Positions 25,987 to 34,954 of a stretch of DNA of 64,000 nt are shown in pieces. The notes below the pieces were generated by a model that was given only the letters and a program-made list of their open reading frames with translations, was not told the origin of the DNA and did not search any database. The DNA is from Paenibacillus sp. JDR-2 (GTDB taxonomy: Bacteria; Bacillota; Bacilli; Paenibacillales; Paenibacillaceae), in the NCBI RefSeq assembly GCF_000023585.1, contig NC_012914.1:6083501-6147500 (forward strand), in the 5' to 3' direction. The translations under genes were made by a program, and so were the position numbers. How positions within the stretch are numbered: position 1 is the first letter of the stretch; every line of letters starts with the position of its first letter.

Positions 25987-27546
25987 CTACGATTTAAGGT
26001 AGGGTATTGTTTTTTTATACTCGGCAAGCTTCATGCCGAAACGCTTCTCGAACTGCTTCAAGAAATGCTGATAGCTGCAATAACCAAGCCTCTCCGCCAG
26101 CGCTGCCCCCGAAATATCCTGGTTATGGAGCAGTTTCTTCGCATCGTTCATCCGCAGATGGTGAATATATTCATGAATGCTGACGCCGTATTTCCTGGAG
26201 AAGGCCTGCCCCAGATAGACCGGATTCATATAAAAGATCTCCGCTATCTCCTTCACCGTAACGGATTCGCAGTAGTGCTGGCGCAAATATTCTTCTACCT
26301 TGGCAATGGTCCCCCCCTGCTGCCGGCTTCGGCACAATGACAATTCTTCACGGCACAATAGGCAAAAGCTCAGCAAAAACGCATGCAGCTTCAGCAAGGA
26401 ATGCTCATTCGCCCCAATAAGCGGATACCCGGTTTTCTCCAGCAGCTGGTCCGCGTCCCCGCCAAGCTCTTTGTAGATGCCGGAGCATTGCACCATAATG
26501 TGGGTAGAAAAGGCGGAAATCAAGGAAGGCATCGTCCGTTTATCGGCAAAATGATCAAAGATCTGCTGCAAGCGCTCTACAATCCGCCCTTCATCATTGG
26601 TTTCAACCGCCTCTATGATTTTTTCGGTTGCCTCCCATAGATGTGAATCATAGCCAAAGCCCTGCTCCTTGATCTCGTCATAGTAGAGAGGTCTCTCTAT
26701 ACGGTCATAAAAGAGATAAGCACTCGCTTCCTCCGCGTGCCGGTACGAGCTGCCAAGCTCCTCCGGCTCCTTAACCAGACTGCCGACTACCATGCTGAAG
26801 CTTCCACGAACCGCTCCCCGAAGCGCTTTGTAAAGAAGCTCTGCCCTATCCTGCATAGCCGACTTGCTGTCGTCCCGGAGTATACAGGCCATCCTAAATG
26901 AGGTCAGCTCCTGATCCAATATAAAGCCTCCTACTCCACCCTCACCTTGCCCCTTATCAATTAGTTCCTCCACCGCTTCCGACGCGGATGCTAATTCCGA
27001 TTCGTCCACTGCAACACGTATGCATACCCATCCGGCAGCATCCGCGGAGATGCGTTTAATCGAAGATTGGTCAGCATCGGACAGTTCTTCGCCGCGAAGC
27101 AATGCGGTTAACGCGCGCCGCTGTGCGCAGCGCTCCGTATAGCGGACAGCCTTCTGTCTGCGGTTCTCTTCCCCCAATACTTTGTTCAAACATTCCAGCA
27201 CTTCATCAGCTTCATCGCTCATAATCGGCTTGGTCAAATAATGCGAGACGCCCAGCTGCAAAGCGCGCCTTGCATACTCGAAATCGCTGTAGCCGCTCAT
27301 AACGACAAATTTTGTCTGTTTATGGCCTTCCAGCCTCATCTGGGAAATAAGCTCCAATCCGTCCATGATTGGCATGCGAATATCCGTAACGACTAAATCG
27401 GGCTTGGATTCCCGAATCAGGCGGGCTGCCTCTTCGCCGTCTCCGCAGGCCGATTCCACCTCGAATCCGTTCTTCTCCCAATCGATTAATAATTGAAGAC
27501 CCTCAATTGCAAATGGCTCATCATCAACAAGCAAGACACGGTACAT
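25987..27546 (-). CDS. Response regulator, YesN type (AraC output)
   Basis: 519 residues from ATG 27546, which follows AAGGGGGAG; a longer frame from 27603 overlaps the kinase stop region and lacks a site. Receiver domain with D8-D9 and phospho-acceptor D55 (V-V-T-D-I-R-M-P), a long middle region, and two AraC helix-turn-helix motifs at the C-terminus (V-K-E-I-A-E-I-F-Y-M-N-P-V-Y-L-G; G-A-A-L-A-E-R-L-G-Y). It follows the kinase gene by 19 bases and should activate the importer genes next to it. Confidence 0.9.
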   Translation of the reverse strand: MYRVLLVDDEPFAIEGLQLLIDWEKNGFEVESACGDGEEAARLIRESKPDLVVTDIRMPIMDGLELISQMRLEGHKQTKFVVMSGYSDFEYARRALQLGVSHYLTKPIMSDEADEVLECLNKVLGEENRRQKAVRYTERCAQRRALTALLRGEELSDADQSSIKRISADAAGWVCIRVAVDESELASASEAVEELIDKGQGEGGVGGFILDQELTSFRMACILRDDSKSAMQDRAELLYKALRGAVRGSFSMVVGSLVKEPEELGSSYRHAEEASAYLFYDRIERPLYYDEIKEQGFGYDSHLWEATEKIIEAVETNDEGRIVERLQQIFDHFADKRTMPSLISAFSTHIMVQCSGIYKELGGDADQLLEKTGYPLIGANEHSLLKLHAFLLSFCLLCREELSLCRSRQQGGTIAKVEEYLRQHYCESVTVKEIAEIFYMNPVYLGQAFSRKYGVSIHEYIHHLRMNDAKKLLHNQDISGAALAERLGYCSYQHFLKQFEKRFGMKLAEYKKTIPYLKS

Positions 27547-27565
27547 GATGCTCCCCCTTTCGAAA

Positions 27566-29365
27566 TTACGAAGCCGCACCCGGCTTTGTCTGGTTATTGT
27601 CAAGCTGCTGGAGCGGTATTTGATAGCTCACGGTCAGTCCGCCCTCCGGGCCGTTCATCATCCGAAATTGTACGCTTTCATGGTAAAAAAGCTCCAGCCT
27701 GCGGTATACGTTGCGCAGACCGACATGTCCTTCCATCGCTTGCTCGGAACGGACCGCCTGCTGAATGCGGTCCAGTGCCTCCTGCTCCATGCCGATTCCG
27801 TTATCGGCTACGGAGACCGTTAACCCCCGTTCGGACATGCGAGCCTCGATTCTGACGGCCCCTCCGCCTTTAATCGCCTGCAGCCCGTGCTTGCAGGCAT
27901 TCTCCGCCAGCGGCTGAATGCTCATGATCGGTACCCGGACGTCATTCGCAAGCGGATCGATATCAACGACATAATCAAACCGATCGCCGAAACGGAATTT
28001 CTCAATCTGCAGGTACATCAAGGTGAACTGCAGCTCCTCCTTCAGCGGTACCAGATCATCTGCCCGCCGGAGCAGCCTCCGGAGAAGAAGCGATAGGCTT
28101 TTTATAATTTCGGTCACATCCTTGTAACCGTTTTTCGTCGCTACCACAAGAAGAGCGTTTAAAGTATTGAACAGGAAATGCGGATTCATCTGGCTCTGGA
28201 GCATATTCATCTCCATCCGCACTCGCTCGACCTCCAGGCTTTTCTGATGAATCTCGAGTTTGTAGACGTCGTTAATCAGCGTATTGATCTTCCTGGTCAT
28301 CATATTGTAGGTGTTAATAAGTCCGCCAATCTCGTCTTTCCCTTCCGGCAGAGTAACCTGATCAAACCGTTCGTTGCGCACGCGGTCCATATGCCGGGCC
28401 AACTTCTTGATCCTATAATGGTAAGAACGGAGCATAACGAATATTAACAGCGAAGGAATAAGCGTGCTTATGACCGCAAGCCACAGGATGGAACGCCGCG
28501 CCTCATCCAGAAGAGTTGTAATCCGGTCGTTGTTGGCCCTTCCAATCAATTTCCATCCTTGCACGTAACTGACCGTGCCCAGATTCGATACAAAAACGTC
28601 TCCCTTTCCCCAATCCGACATATCGGCATCATAAACCGATTTGCCGCGGCCGCCCGTTTCCGCCACAATCTGATTCTGCTCGTTTACCAGTTCCAGCTGC
28701 AGGCTGTCGCTTTCCCTGCTCAAAATATCGTAGATTTTATCTACGTTCAAATCGATCCTTAGAAATTTGCGGTATTGCGGCTTTACAATGCTGAATCCTT
28801 GATCCATGTCGCTAATAACGCTTATTTTCTTAGTCTGGCCTGTTGTCCCCGATACCTCCGAATAGGCAATTACACGAAAAGCATGGCCCGGCTGTCTTAA
28901 CAGAGGCCCCAGCCAAGGACTTTTTTCTTCCGGGGCATTAATAACATAGTAATTGTTTCCGGTCTGAATGGTATGGTTGTACGTATAAATCCGGATTTCC
29001 AAAATGTTCGGGTATACGGGCATGTAACGCTTCAGCTTATTGCGAAGAACGCTGTCATAGCTTTCATAAGAGGAGACAGGGCTGTCATAGGTTTTGTCGA
29101 GCGCCTCGTTCAGGGTATCGTCGCCTTCAATGGAATGGCTGACCGCAACGCTTTCGTCAATCATGCTGTGCAGCTCCGCCGCGGCCCGGTCCATCGATTT
29201 GCGAAGGTTCTCCTGTTCGCGAATCCGGATATTGTCCGAATTCTGCTGATAGAAAAAAACGTTGATGCCGATAATAGGGATGAGGATACATAACACGTAA
29301 ATCATTAGAAACTTCAGATTTAGGGGAATATCGTTGATTTTATTCGAAAACAGCCTTTTCATCAC
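27566..29365 (-). CDS. Sensor histidine kinase, YesM type
   Basis: 599 residues: membrane helix at 18-38, an extracytoplasmic sensor domain of about 250 residues, helix near 290-310, HAMP, the His_kinase core with phospho-acceptor in Q-M-N-P-H-F-L-F-N, and an ATPase domain (N box E-N-A-C-K-H-G, G box V-A-D-N-G-I-G-M). Starts at GTG 29365 directly after the TGA of the upstream regulator gene. It probably senses the sugar or a glycan fragment outside the cell and drives the two YesN-type regulators that flank it. Confidence 0.92.
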   Translation of the reverse strand: MMKRLFSNKINDIPLNLKFLMIYVLCILIPIIGINVFFYQQNSDNIRIREQENLRKSMDRAAAELHSMIDESVAVSHSIEGDDTLNEALDKTYDSPVSSYESYDSVLRNKLKRYMPVYPNILEIRIYTYNHTIQTGNNYYVINAPEEKSPWLGPLLRQPGHAFRVIAYSEVSGTTGQTKKISVISDMDQGFSIVKPQYRKFLRIDLNVDKIYDILSRESDSLQLELVNEQNQIVAETGGRGKSVYDADMSDWGKGDVFVSNLGTVSYVQGWKLIGRANNDRITTLLDEARRSILWLAVISTLIPSLLIFVMLRSYHYRIKKLARHMDRVRNERFDQVTLPEGKDEIGGLINTYNMMTRKINTLINDVYKLEIHQKSLEVERVRMEMNMLQSQMNPHFLFNTLNALLVVATKNGYKDVTEIIKSLSLLLRRLLRRADDLVPLKEELQFTLMYLQIEKFRFGDRFDYVVDIDPLANDVRVPIMSIQPLAENACKHGLQAIKGGGAVRIEARMSERGLTVSVADNGIGMEQEALDRIQQAVRSEQAMEGHVGLRNVYRRLELFYHESVQFRMMNGPEGGLTVSYQIPLQQLDNNQTKPGAAS

Positions 29366-30889
29366 TCAAGACAATCCCCTTTGGTTTGATTTATAAGCCG
29401 ATGGCGATACTTTCGTCATGGACTTGAAGACGGAGCCGAAGTATTCCGTGCTATGATAGCCAAGCTCGTTTGCTATGCTGGACACCTTCAGATCCGTTCG
29501 AAGCAACAGCTTCTTCGCTTCCTTAATCCTCAGAAGATGCATATAGTCGTTAAAGCAATAACCGGTTATCCTCTTGAACTGCTGGCCCATATAGACCGGA
29601 TTCAGGCGGAACTGCTCCGCAAGGTCCTTCAGTTGCAGCTTCTCCCGGTAATGATCGGTTACGTATGCAACGGCCTCCTGAAGCCGGCCTTCCGGCCTCT
29701 TGTTGTTCAGCTCGTCAATCTGCCCGGCTGCCTGCAGGCACGCTGCCGACAACTGTTCCCGCACATTCCCCAGCAGGCCGTATGGAGGCAGAATCCATTC
29801 CGGCGGATTGGCCGGATCTCCGCCGGCTTTATGATAAGCGCGAAGCAGTCCGCCCTGCAGATAAGAGAGAGATGCCGTCAGGCTGCTTGCCGGTTTATGG
29901 GTTCCTTCAACAAACTCTACGAGTGCGCTGGTAGCCTGTTCTATTGCAGCAACATTGTTACGTTCTACCGCCGTCAGCACAGCCTCCGCCCGGCTCGCCG
30001 CATCCTCCCACCGCCAATGCGCCTGCTCATGCCTGTGCTCATACCAAAAAACACCCGCCCGTCCTTTGTACAAGCCCCTGCTCCGCAGCTCTTGAAGTTG
30101 CGTATACAGCTGCCTTAGCTGTCGCCAGCCCTGCGTTTCTCCACTAACATAGATCGTGCAAGAAGGCCACTGGCCGGAAAGTCTCTCTATTACGCGCTTA
30201 GTGTCAGAATCAAGTCCAGCTTCCATACTATCCTGCTGCCGGGACCATACCAGCAGCCCGATTGAACCCGATGGCTCCTCCATGCATCCGAAGCCAGCCG
30301 GTAGCCCTGACAACTCAATTTCCATTTCTTCCATAGTCGGCCCGGGCTTTCCAGCTTTTGCGTCCAGAACAATCAGTCTCCCCATCGCCTCCGGCAAGCA
30401 GCCCAGATGGGAGGTCAAGGCTGTCCGAGACTCCTCGCTCTCCTCCTGCAGCGCTCTGGCAAATACGATGGATAACGATTCGCTCGCCGATGCCTCCATG
30501 CTGTTCCGCTGATCCATGTCTACCCGAAGCGAATCGAGCAATTCATGTATCTCTTCTTCGATAAGCGGCTTTAACAGGTACTGCTCAATCTGATGACGGA
30601 TCGCAAACTGCGCGGCATCAAACCGCGAATACCCGCTCACGATCACCGTTTTTATCTCTTTCAGTCCTTGGCTTTGCTTCATTTGCCGGATCAGTTCAAG
30701 CCCATCCATAACCGGCATCTGCAGATCGGTAAATACAAGATCGGGCACTTCCCGCTCCATAACCTCAAGCGCTTCCTTGCCGTCCGATACCGCCCAGCAA
30801 AGCCGGAACCCATGCGATTCCCAATCCACCATGGTTCTCCAGCCCTCCAGCATAAACGGTTCATCATCTACAACAAGTACGTTGTACAT
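29366..30889 (-). CDS. Response regulator, YesN type, second copy
   Basis: 507 residues from ATG 30889 behind AAAGGTGGTG; the longer frame from 30946 is not needed. Receiver with D55 (V-F-T-D-L-Q-M-P) and C-terminal AraC domain (L-K-D-L-A-E-Q-F-R-L-N-P-V-Y-M-G; S-S-I-A-N-E-L-G-Y). Its coding frame abuts the kinase start. It is clearly divergent from the regulator at 25987-27546, so one kinase is bracketed by two non-identical regulators. Confidence 0.9.
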   Translation of the reverse strand: MYNVLVVDDEPFMLEGWRTMVDWESHGFRLCWAVSDGKEALEVMEREVPDLVFTDLQMPVMDGLELIRQMKQSQGLKEIKTVIVSGYSRFDAAQFAIRHQIEQYLLKPLIEEEIHELLDSLRVDMDQRNSMEASASESLSIVFARALQEESEESRTALTSHLGCLPEAMGRLIVLDAKAGKPGPTMEEMEIELSGLPAGFGCMEEPSGSIGLLVWSRQQDSMEAGLDSDTKRVIERLSGQWPSCTIYVSGETQGWRQLRQLYTQLQELRSRGLYKGRAGVFWYEHRHEQAHWRWEDAASRAEAVLTAVERNNVAAIEQATSALVEFVEGTHKPASSLTASLSYLQGGLLRAYHKAGGDPANPPEWILPPYGLLGNVREQLSAACLQAAGQIDELNNKRPEGRLQEAVAYVTDHYREKLQLKDLAEQFRLNPVYMGQQFKRITGYCFNDYMHLLRIKEAKKLLLRTDLKVSSIANELGYHSTEYFGSVFKSMTKVSPSAYKSNQRGLS

Positions 30890-31008
30890 GCGAGCACCAC
30901 CTTTCAGACGTTTATCTTCGTCGTCAATACCTACCCTCAGTGTCACATAGGGTTAAACCATCAGCAATGTTAAAAAGTTAAGATTTATTGGATTATCTTA
31001 AGATAAAA

Positions 31009-31022
31009 TGTAAGCGTTTACG
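31009..31022. promoter_or_regulatory. Candidate cre (CcpA) site upstream of the two-component genes
   Basis: TGTAAGCGTTTACG matches the cre core (AAGCG-TTT) with one deviation at the last base. It lies 120 bases upstream of the regulator gene starting at 30889, suggesting that the sensor genes are also under glucose control. Confidence 0.55.
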
Positions 31023-31088
31023 ATTTATTTTGCAATAAAATTGCAATACCCCGGTTACCCGGGGTACTACGGCATTTGCCCGAAACCG

Positions 31089-32465
31089 TTAAAACAACTG
31101 CTCGGACAGACGGTATTTCGCGGGGCTGACCCCCACCGTCAATTTGAATAAACGGCTGAAGTAGGTATGATCGGCATAACCGACCAGTTCGCCCACCTGA
31201 TAGATTTTTAAATTCGTCTCTCTCATAAGCCGGATGGCCTGATGAATCCGAATGCTCGTCAAATGATGAGTAAAAGTAGCGCCGGTCTGCGAGCTGAATT
31301 GATTGCTTAAATAATTGGGCGTCACGCCAAGCCGCTTCGCCAGGCTGACGAGAGACAGCCCTTTGTCCCCGTACTCGGCCTCCATAATCTGCATCGCGGA
31401 GCGGATAATGCGGCTCACGAACTCGTAACGGAGAAGCTTCCCGTCCGTTTCCTCCCTATGCCCCAGCTGACGAAGACTATTCAGATACAAGGAGCGGAGC
31501 TCCGATACGGCCGCGGTAATCCCGCCAAAACCCAGCTTGATCGGGATGCCAAGCCGATTTTCCAGCTCTCTTTTTTTCTTCAGCACAATTTCTTCCATAT
31601 TCGGAACGGCGTGTTTCGAAGTAAGAACGGCAGCGTTCATAAAGGGAGGATCGTCGATAACAACTACCGTACCCAGCTCCTTCATATTCTCCGCCAGCTG
31701 TTCCTTCATCCAGAATCGGTCCGTCGACTGCCAGAACGGCTTGTCCTCCATTTGAAACGTAAACACGCCCGCCCAGCGGAAGGAAGGCAGTGTTGCCTCA
31801 TCCCTCTGAACATCGCGCATATACGGCTCGGAGAACAAGGTCTGGACCTTCTTCTCCAGGGAGCTCTGCTCGCGGTGGCGCAATAAGGGAACGGAATAAT
31901 CGCCTTGCGGCCGACCGCTTACGCTTGGATGGGGCTGCTTCAGGGTCCTTGCTTCCATCGTGAGGATCAACAAAATCTGCATAACCTTCACCCGCATATC
32001 CAGCCGCCTGATAAGATCATTATCCGGCTCGGCGCTACAGATCTCCATCAGCTCATCGATGTGAGGCATCAACTGCAGGACAAGCGGCGACTCCGCCCGG
32101 AACAAATGCTGCTCCATCCGGCCCAGCAAGTAGAACAAATCCGGGTCGTCCACATCCAGGTGCAGTGAAAAATAAGTCATCGCTTCATCCGAAGCGTTAC
32201 GGCTGTAATGAACTTCGTCCGGCCGGATCAACAGCAGATCCCCGGCCTGTTGAATATATTCCTCGCCGGCTATCACGGTTAACTGGCTCCCCTGAAGCAC
32301 GATATTCAGCTCCAGCAGCGGATGCTGATGCTCCTTGTAGGACCAGCCTTTTCCGACGGTGCGCCAATGCGTGCCTAACAGCTGAAAGGCAAGCCGAAAG
32401 CTTTCAAGTATGATTTCATGAATGACTTCAGGCACTTCCCCGTCCCGATTCGTCTGCCAAGTCAC
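31089..32465 (-). CDS. AraC-family regulator with N-terminal cupin domain
   Basis: 458 residues. The first 100 or so residues look like an AraC_binding cupin (P-L-L-E-L-N-I-V-L-Q-G-S; G-D-L-L-L-I-R-P-D-E-V-H-Y-S); a middle region of unknown role follows, and the last 100 residues carry two helix-turn-helix motifs (L-V-S-L-A-K-R-L-G-V-T-P-N-Y-L-S; I-Y-Q-V-G-E-L-V-G-Y-A-D-H-T-Y-F-S). It probably binds a small sugar directly. Start is GTG 32465 with a modest site. Same direction as the two-component genes and importer; a third possible activator for that locus. Confidence 0.85.
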   Translation of the reverse strand: MTWQTNRDGEVPEVIHEIILESFRLAFQLLGTHWRTVGKGWSYKEHQHPLLELNIVLQGSQLTVIAGEEYIQQAGDLLLIRPDEVHYSRNASDEAMTYFSLHLDVDDPDLFYLLGRMEQHLFRAESPLVLQLMPHIDELMEICSAEPDNDLIRRLDMRVKVMQILLILTMEARTLKQPHPSVSGRPQGDYSVPLLRHREQSSLEKKVQTLFSEPYMRDVQRDEATLPSFRWAGVFTFQMEDKPFWQSTDRFWMKEQLAENMKELGTVVVIDDPPFMNAAVLTSKHAVPNMEEIVLKKKRELENRLGIPIKLGFGGITAAVSELRSLYLNSLRQLGHREETDGKLLRYEFVSRIIRSAMQIMEAEYGDKGLSLVSLAKRLGVTPNYLSNQFSSQTGATFTHHLTSIRIHQAIRLMRETNLKIYQVGELVGYADHTYFSRLFKLTVGVSPAKYRLSEQLF

Positions 32466-32549
32466 GCGACCTCACCGCTTCCTGTGCTTTTTCTTGAATT
32501 ATATCACAGGAATTATAGGGATGTGACGCACTCATTATATGGAATGCCG

Positions 32550-33290
32550 CTACTGCTCCGGGCAACCGCTGACGAGATGACCCGATCGGTTAATTTTCGT
32601 CTGCAAGTATTTCTCGTTATACTCGGACACATCTCCCCAGAGCGGAATCCGGTCTGCAACTTCAAGTCCGGCGGAACGCAGCGCATCCAGCTTGCGCGGG
32701 TTGTTCGTAATAAGCGTGACCGGCTTATCCTTCGGCCGTAAGGAGCGCAGCACCCGGATTGCATCGCTGTAGTTGCGCGCATCATCCACAAAGCCAAGGT
32801 TAAGGTTCGCCTCTACCGTGTCGTAGCCCTGCTCCTGAAGCAAATAAGCCATCGCTTTGCTGAACAATCCAATCCCGCGTCCTTCATGATTCGCCAGGTA
32901 AAAGAGCGCTCCCGTCCCATGCGCCACAATCATCTTCATCGACTGATGCAGCTGGTAACCGCAGTCGCAGCGCTTGCTGCCGAATATATCTCCTGTATGA
33001 CAAATGCTATGCATCCGGATAAACGCCTCGTCCGCATGCTCGAAATCGCCATAGACAAGCACGCTGGACTGCTGCATCTCCGCGAGATTGGCGCCGGACA
33101 GCTTATCTATAATATCCTCCAGCTTATCTACTTCCTCCTTGCATAACAGCCAGCAATACCAATGAAATATAGCCGTTTGATCATCCAGATTAACCGGCAG
33201 CTTGATGGGTCCAACCAAATAAATCTCCCCGTCCTCGCTGTCAATATGCCGAATTTTTCCTTCAAGAATCGAAATAACCTTATCATTCAT
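32550..33290 (-). CDS. ribA: GTP cyclohydrolase II, stand-alone
   Basis: 246 residues without the DHBP synthase half found in RibBA. Zinc ligands C97, C108 and C110 (H-S-I-C-x10-C-D-C) are present, as are the catalytic tyrosine of A-Y-L-L-Q, and D/R of L-G-F-V-D-D-A-R. It should open GTP to 2,5-diamino-6-ribosylamino-pyrimidinone 5'-phosphate, the first step to riboflavin. An N-terminal extension of about 80 residues and H-E-G-R-G in place of R-Q-E-G-R mark it as a paralogue class. It is not next to other rib genes and no FMN riboswitch was seen upstream, so a role outside the main riboflavin operon is possible. Confidence 0.85.
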   Translation of the reverse strand: MNDKVISILEGKIRHIDSEDGEIYLVGPIKLPVNLDDQTAIFHWYCWLLCKEEVDKLEDIIDKLSGANLAEMQQSSVLVYGDFEHADEAFIRMHSICHTGDIFGSKRCDCGYQLHQSMKMIVAHGTGALFYLANHEGRGIGLFSKAMAYLLQEQGYDTVEANLNLGFVDDARNYSDAIRVLRSLRPKDKPVTLITNNPRKLDALRSAGLEVADRIPLWGDVSEYNEKYLQTKINRSGHLVSGCPEQ

Positions 33291-33357
33291 GGTTCTTTAG
33301 ACCATCCCTTCGCTTCCATTATTGACCTAGGTTGCGCAAGGACAGGGGCAGCTATGC

Positions 33358-34284
33358 TTATTCACCGACATTAATCGTATAAGAAGCGGTAAATATATCG
33401 CCGTGGCGCTGGAACTGGCCCCATACCTTATAAAGCCCGGGAGCAGGGAACGTCGTCTCGAATAAAGCTTCCGGTCCCGCTGTCTGACCTTCCTTCGGAT
33501 GAACATGCAAATAATGCCGGAGATTCGAACTGATGATAACTACATGTCCGGCCGCGCCGAGGTAGGGTTCCATGTCCTGCGCCGGTTTGCTTGTTGCAGC
33601 ATCCTTGAAGGAGAAAGCGAGGGATGTTTCTTTACCCGCTTGCAGCTCGCCGGTTTGCAGCGACACAACGGTATTCTCAATCGTCTGAATAAGCTTCTTG
33701 TCCGGTACAAGCGAAGCGGCGGCAGATGTTTTACCGCCAACCGTCACCTCCGTCTGAGCAACCTGATGACTTCCTCCGGCAGGTACAAAATCCGCAAATA
33801 GCTTATAGGCTCCGCCTTTCGGAAAGACGGTATCGACGGTAAAATGTCCTTGTCCCTCATCGACCGGATGAAGATGCTGAAATTCGCTCAAATCGCTGCT
33901 GACCGCAATCAGATGAATCTCCCTCTCATGGTTCAGAGCAAAGCTTTGAACCGGACGGCCATGCGCATCCTTAAAGTTAAGCTGAATAGTTGCTTTATTG
34001 CCGGCCTCCGGCTGATTCGGCAAGAAGCTCCATTGTACGGTGGTGCTCTGGTTATGCCCTTCTTCATGAGCATGATGATGCTCGTGACCGGCAGCGGTGT
34101 CGCCTGTTAGCCGCGTGCCGCCTTGACTAAAGGTTACCCCGGATGCGGACGCCCCCGCTGCTGCGGCAGAACCAGAAGCTGCCCAGCCCGTTTGGCCAGA
34201 TGTATAGGCAGCCGATAAAAGAACGGCCATAAGTCCGATATGTAGAGTGCGATTTCGATTTTTTCGATGACGTTTATGCTTCAT
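33358..34284 (-). CDS. Secreted His-rich protein with two HxHP domains, probable copper locus member
   Basis: 308 residues. A signal-like helix (residues about 15-35) is followed by a His-rich stretch (G-H-E-H-H-H-A-H-E-E-G-H) and two copies of an immunoglobulin-like domain of the kind seen in YtkA-like proteins, each with an S-S-x-L-x-x-x-x-H-x-H-P motif (Q-H-L-H-P and L-H-V-H-P) and an ending L-Y-K-x-x-x-x-F. No lipobox. Such proteins occur by metal resistance genes. Near csoR-copZ and preceded by a CsoR-like palindrome (34321-34337), it is a good candidate for extracellular copper binding. Function is inferred. Confidence 0.65.
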   Translation of the reverse strand: MKHKRHRKNRNRTLHIGLMAVLLSAAYTSGQTGWAASGSAAAAGASASGVTFSQGGTRLTGDTAAGHEHHHAHEEGHNQSTTVQWSFLPNQPEAGNKATIQLNFKDAHGRPVQSFALNHEREIHLIAVSSDLSEFQHLHPVDEGQGHFTVDTVFPKGGAYKLFADFVPAGGSHQVAQTEVTVGGKTSAAASLVPDKKLIQTIENTVVSLQTGELQAGKETSLAFSFKDAATSKPAQDMEPYLGAAGHVVIISSNLRHYLHVHPKEGQTAGPEALFETTFPAPGLYKVWGQFQRHGDIFTASYTINVGE

Positions 34285-34320
34285 GTACTGTGTTCGCTCC
34301 TTCCATTTATCCCTAACAAT

Positions 34321-34337
34321 ATACCCATAGCCGGTAT
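34321..34337 (-). promoter_or_regulatory. Candidate degenerate CsoR box
   Basis: ATACCCATAGCCGGTAT has the same 17-base span and ATACC...GGTAT ends as the perfect CsoR-type box at 35336-35352. It lies 37 bases upstream of the start of the HxHP protein gene. Confidence 0.5.
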
Positions 34338-34482
34338 ATGCTAATCACCTAGGGAAGGGGCAAAACGCCCCCAATCCCGCGTGGATAAGGGGCTAGAGGG
34401 CTTTAAAAATATTGATTTGCAAAGCGCTGCCGTGTATCGAGGATACCCCTCTCTTGCCTGACTGCTGACCGGTAAATGTACA

Positions 34483-34663
34483 TTGTACGAAATGCAGGAT
34501 ATTAGCCAAAATCAGTGAAAAAGGCGTGTTATGCTGCACAGAATGCAGGATATTGCGCCAATTGAAGCCATTTCGGAACGTTTCTCTCCGATATGCTGCA
34601 TTCCGTGCAACGTAAAACCCCACATCCACCGAAAATGAGTAATTATCCCGCATAACGTACAAC
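34483..34663. repeat. Four-motif palindromic element (type 1)
   Basis: About 180 bp without a gene. Four related motifs: two direct (TTGTACGAAATGCAGGATATT at 34483; GCACAGAATGCAGGATATT near 34536) and two inverted (ATATGCTGCATTCCGTGCA near 34591; ATCCCGCATAACGTACAA near 34645). The outer pair and the inner pair are each complementary, so the element can fold as two nested stems. It sits between copZ and the HxHP gene, before the copZ terminator in plus coordinates. Confidence 0.7.
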
Positions 34664-34680
34664 GCGCGGGCATGGGCAGA

Positions 34681-34721
34681 AAAAAAGGCGCTGCCTGACT
34701 CCGTCGGAGCTGGCAGCGCCT
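34681..34721 (-). terminator. Terminator after copZ
   Basis: AGGCGCTGCC pairs with GGCAGCGCCT; on the minus strand seven T follow the stem. Thirteen bases after the copZ stop, so csoR-copZ is probably closed here. Confidence 0.85.
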
Positions 34722-34733
34722 CATTATAGCCGG

Positions 34734-34934
34734 TTAAACGACATCGTAGCCTTGATCTTCAATAGCTTCCTTGATCGCATTAATCGATACCTTATTCTCG
34801 TCGTACTGAACGGTCACTTTACCTGCAGCCAGATCCACGGAGCCGCTTGCGCCTGCTCCGGTAACAGCCTTCTCCACAGCGCTTACGCAATGTCCGCAAG
34901 ACATGCCTTCAACCTTTAATGTTACATTTGCCAT
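34734..34934 (-). CDS. copZ: Copper chaperone CopZ
   Basis: 66 residues from ATG 34934 (GGGAGGG upstream; a longer frame from 34952 is unlikely). One heavy-metal-associated domain with M11-S-C13-G-H-C16, the Cu(I) binding loop, and the C-terminal G-Y-D-V-V. It hands Cu(I) to partner proteins, normally the exporter CopA, in the cytoplasm. Twenty bases after csoR, in the same direction. CopA itself is not in the window. Confidence 0.93.
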   Translation of the reverse strand: MANVTLKVEGMSCGHCVSAVEKAVTGAGASGSVDLAAGKVTVQYDENKVSINAIKEAIEDQGYDVV

Positions 34935-34954
34935 AACACAAATCCCTCCCAATC

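Noticed and set aside
27493..31886. Multiple plus-strand frames across the two-component genes
   Set aside because: All overlap minus-strand genes with clear receiver, kinase and AraC motifs and have no translation signals.
34393..34733. Short minus-strand frames of 70-89 codons between the HxHP gene and copZ
   Set aside because: They run through the four-motif repeat and the copZ terminator and lack Shine-Dalgarno sites.
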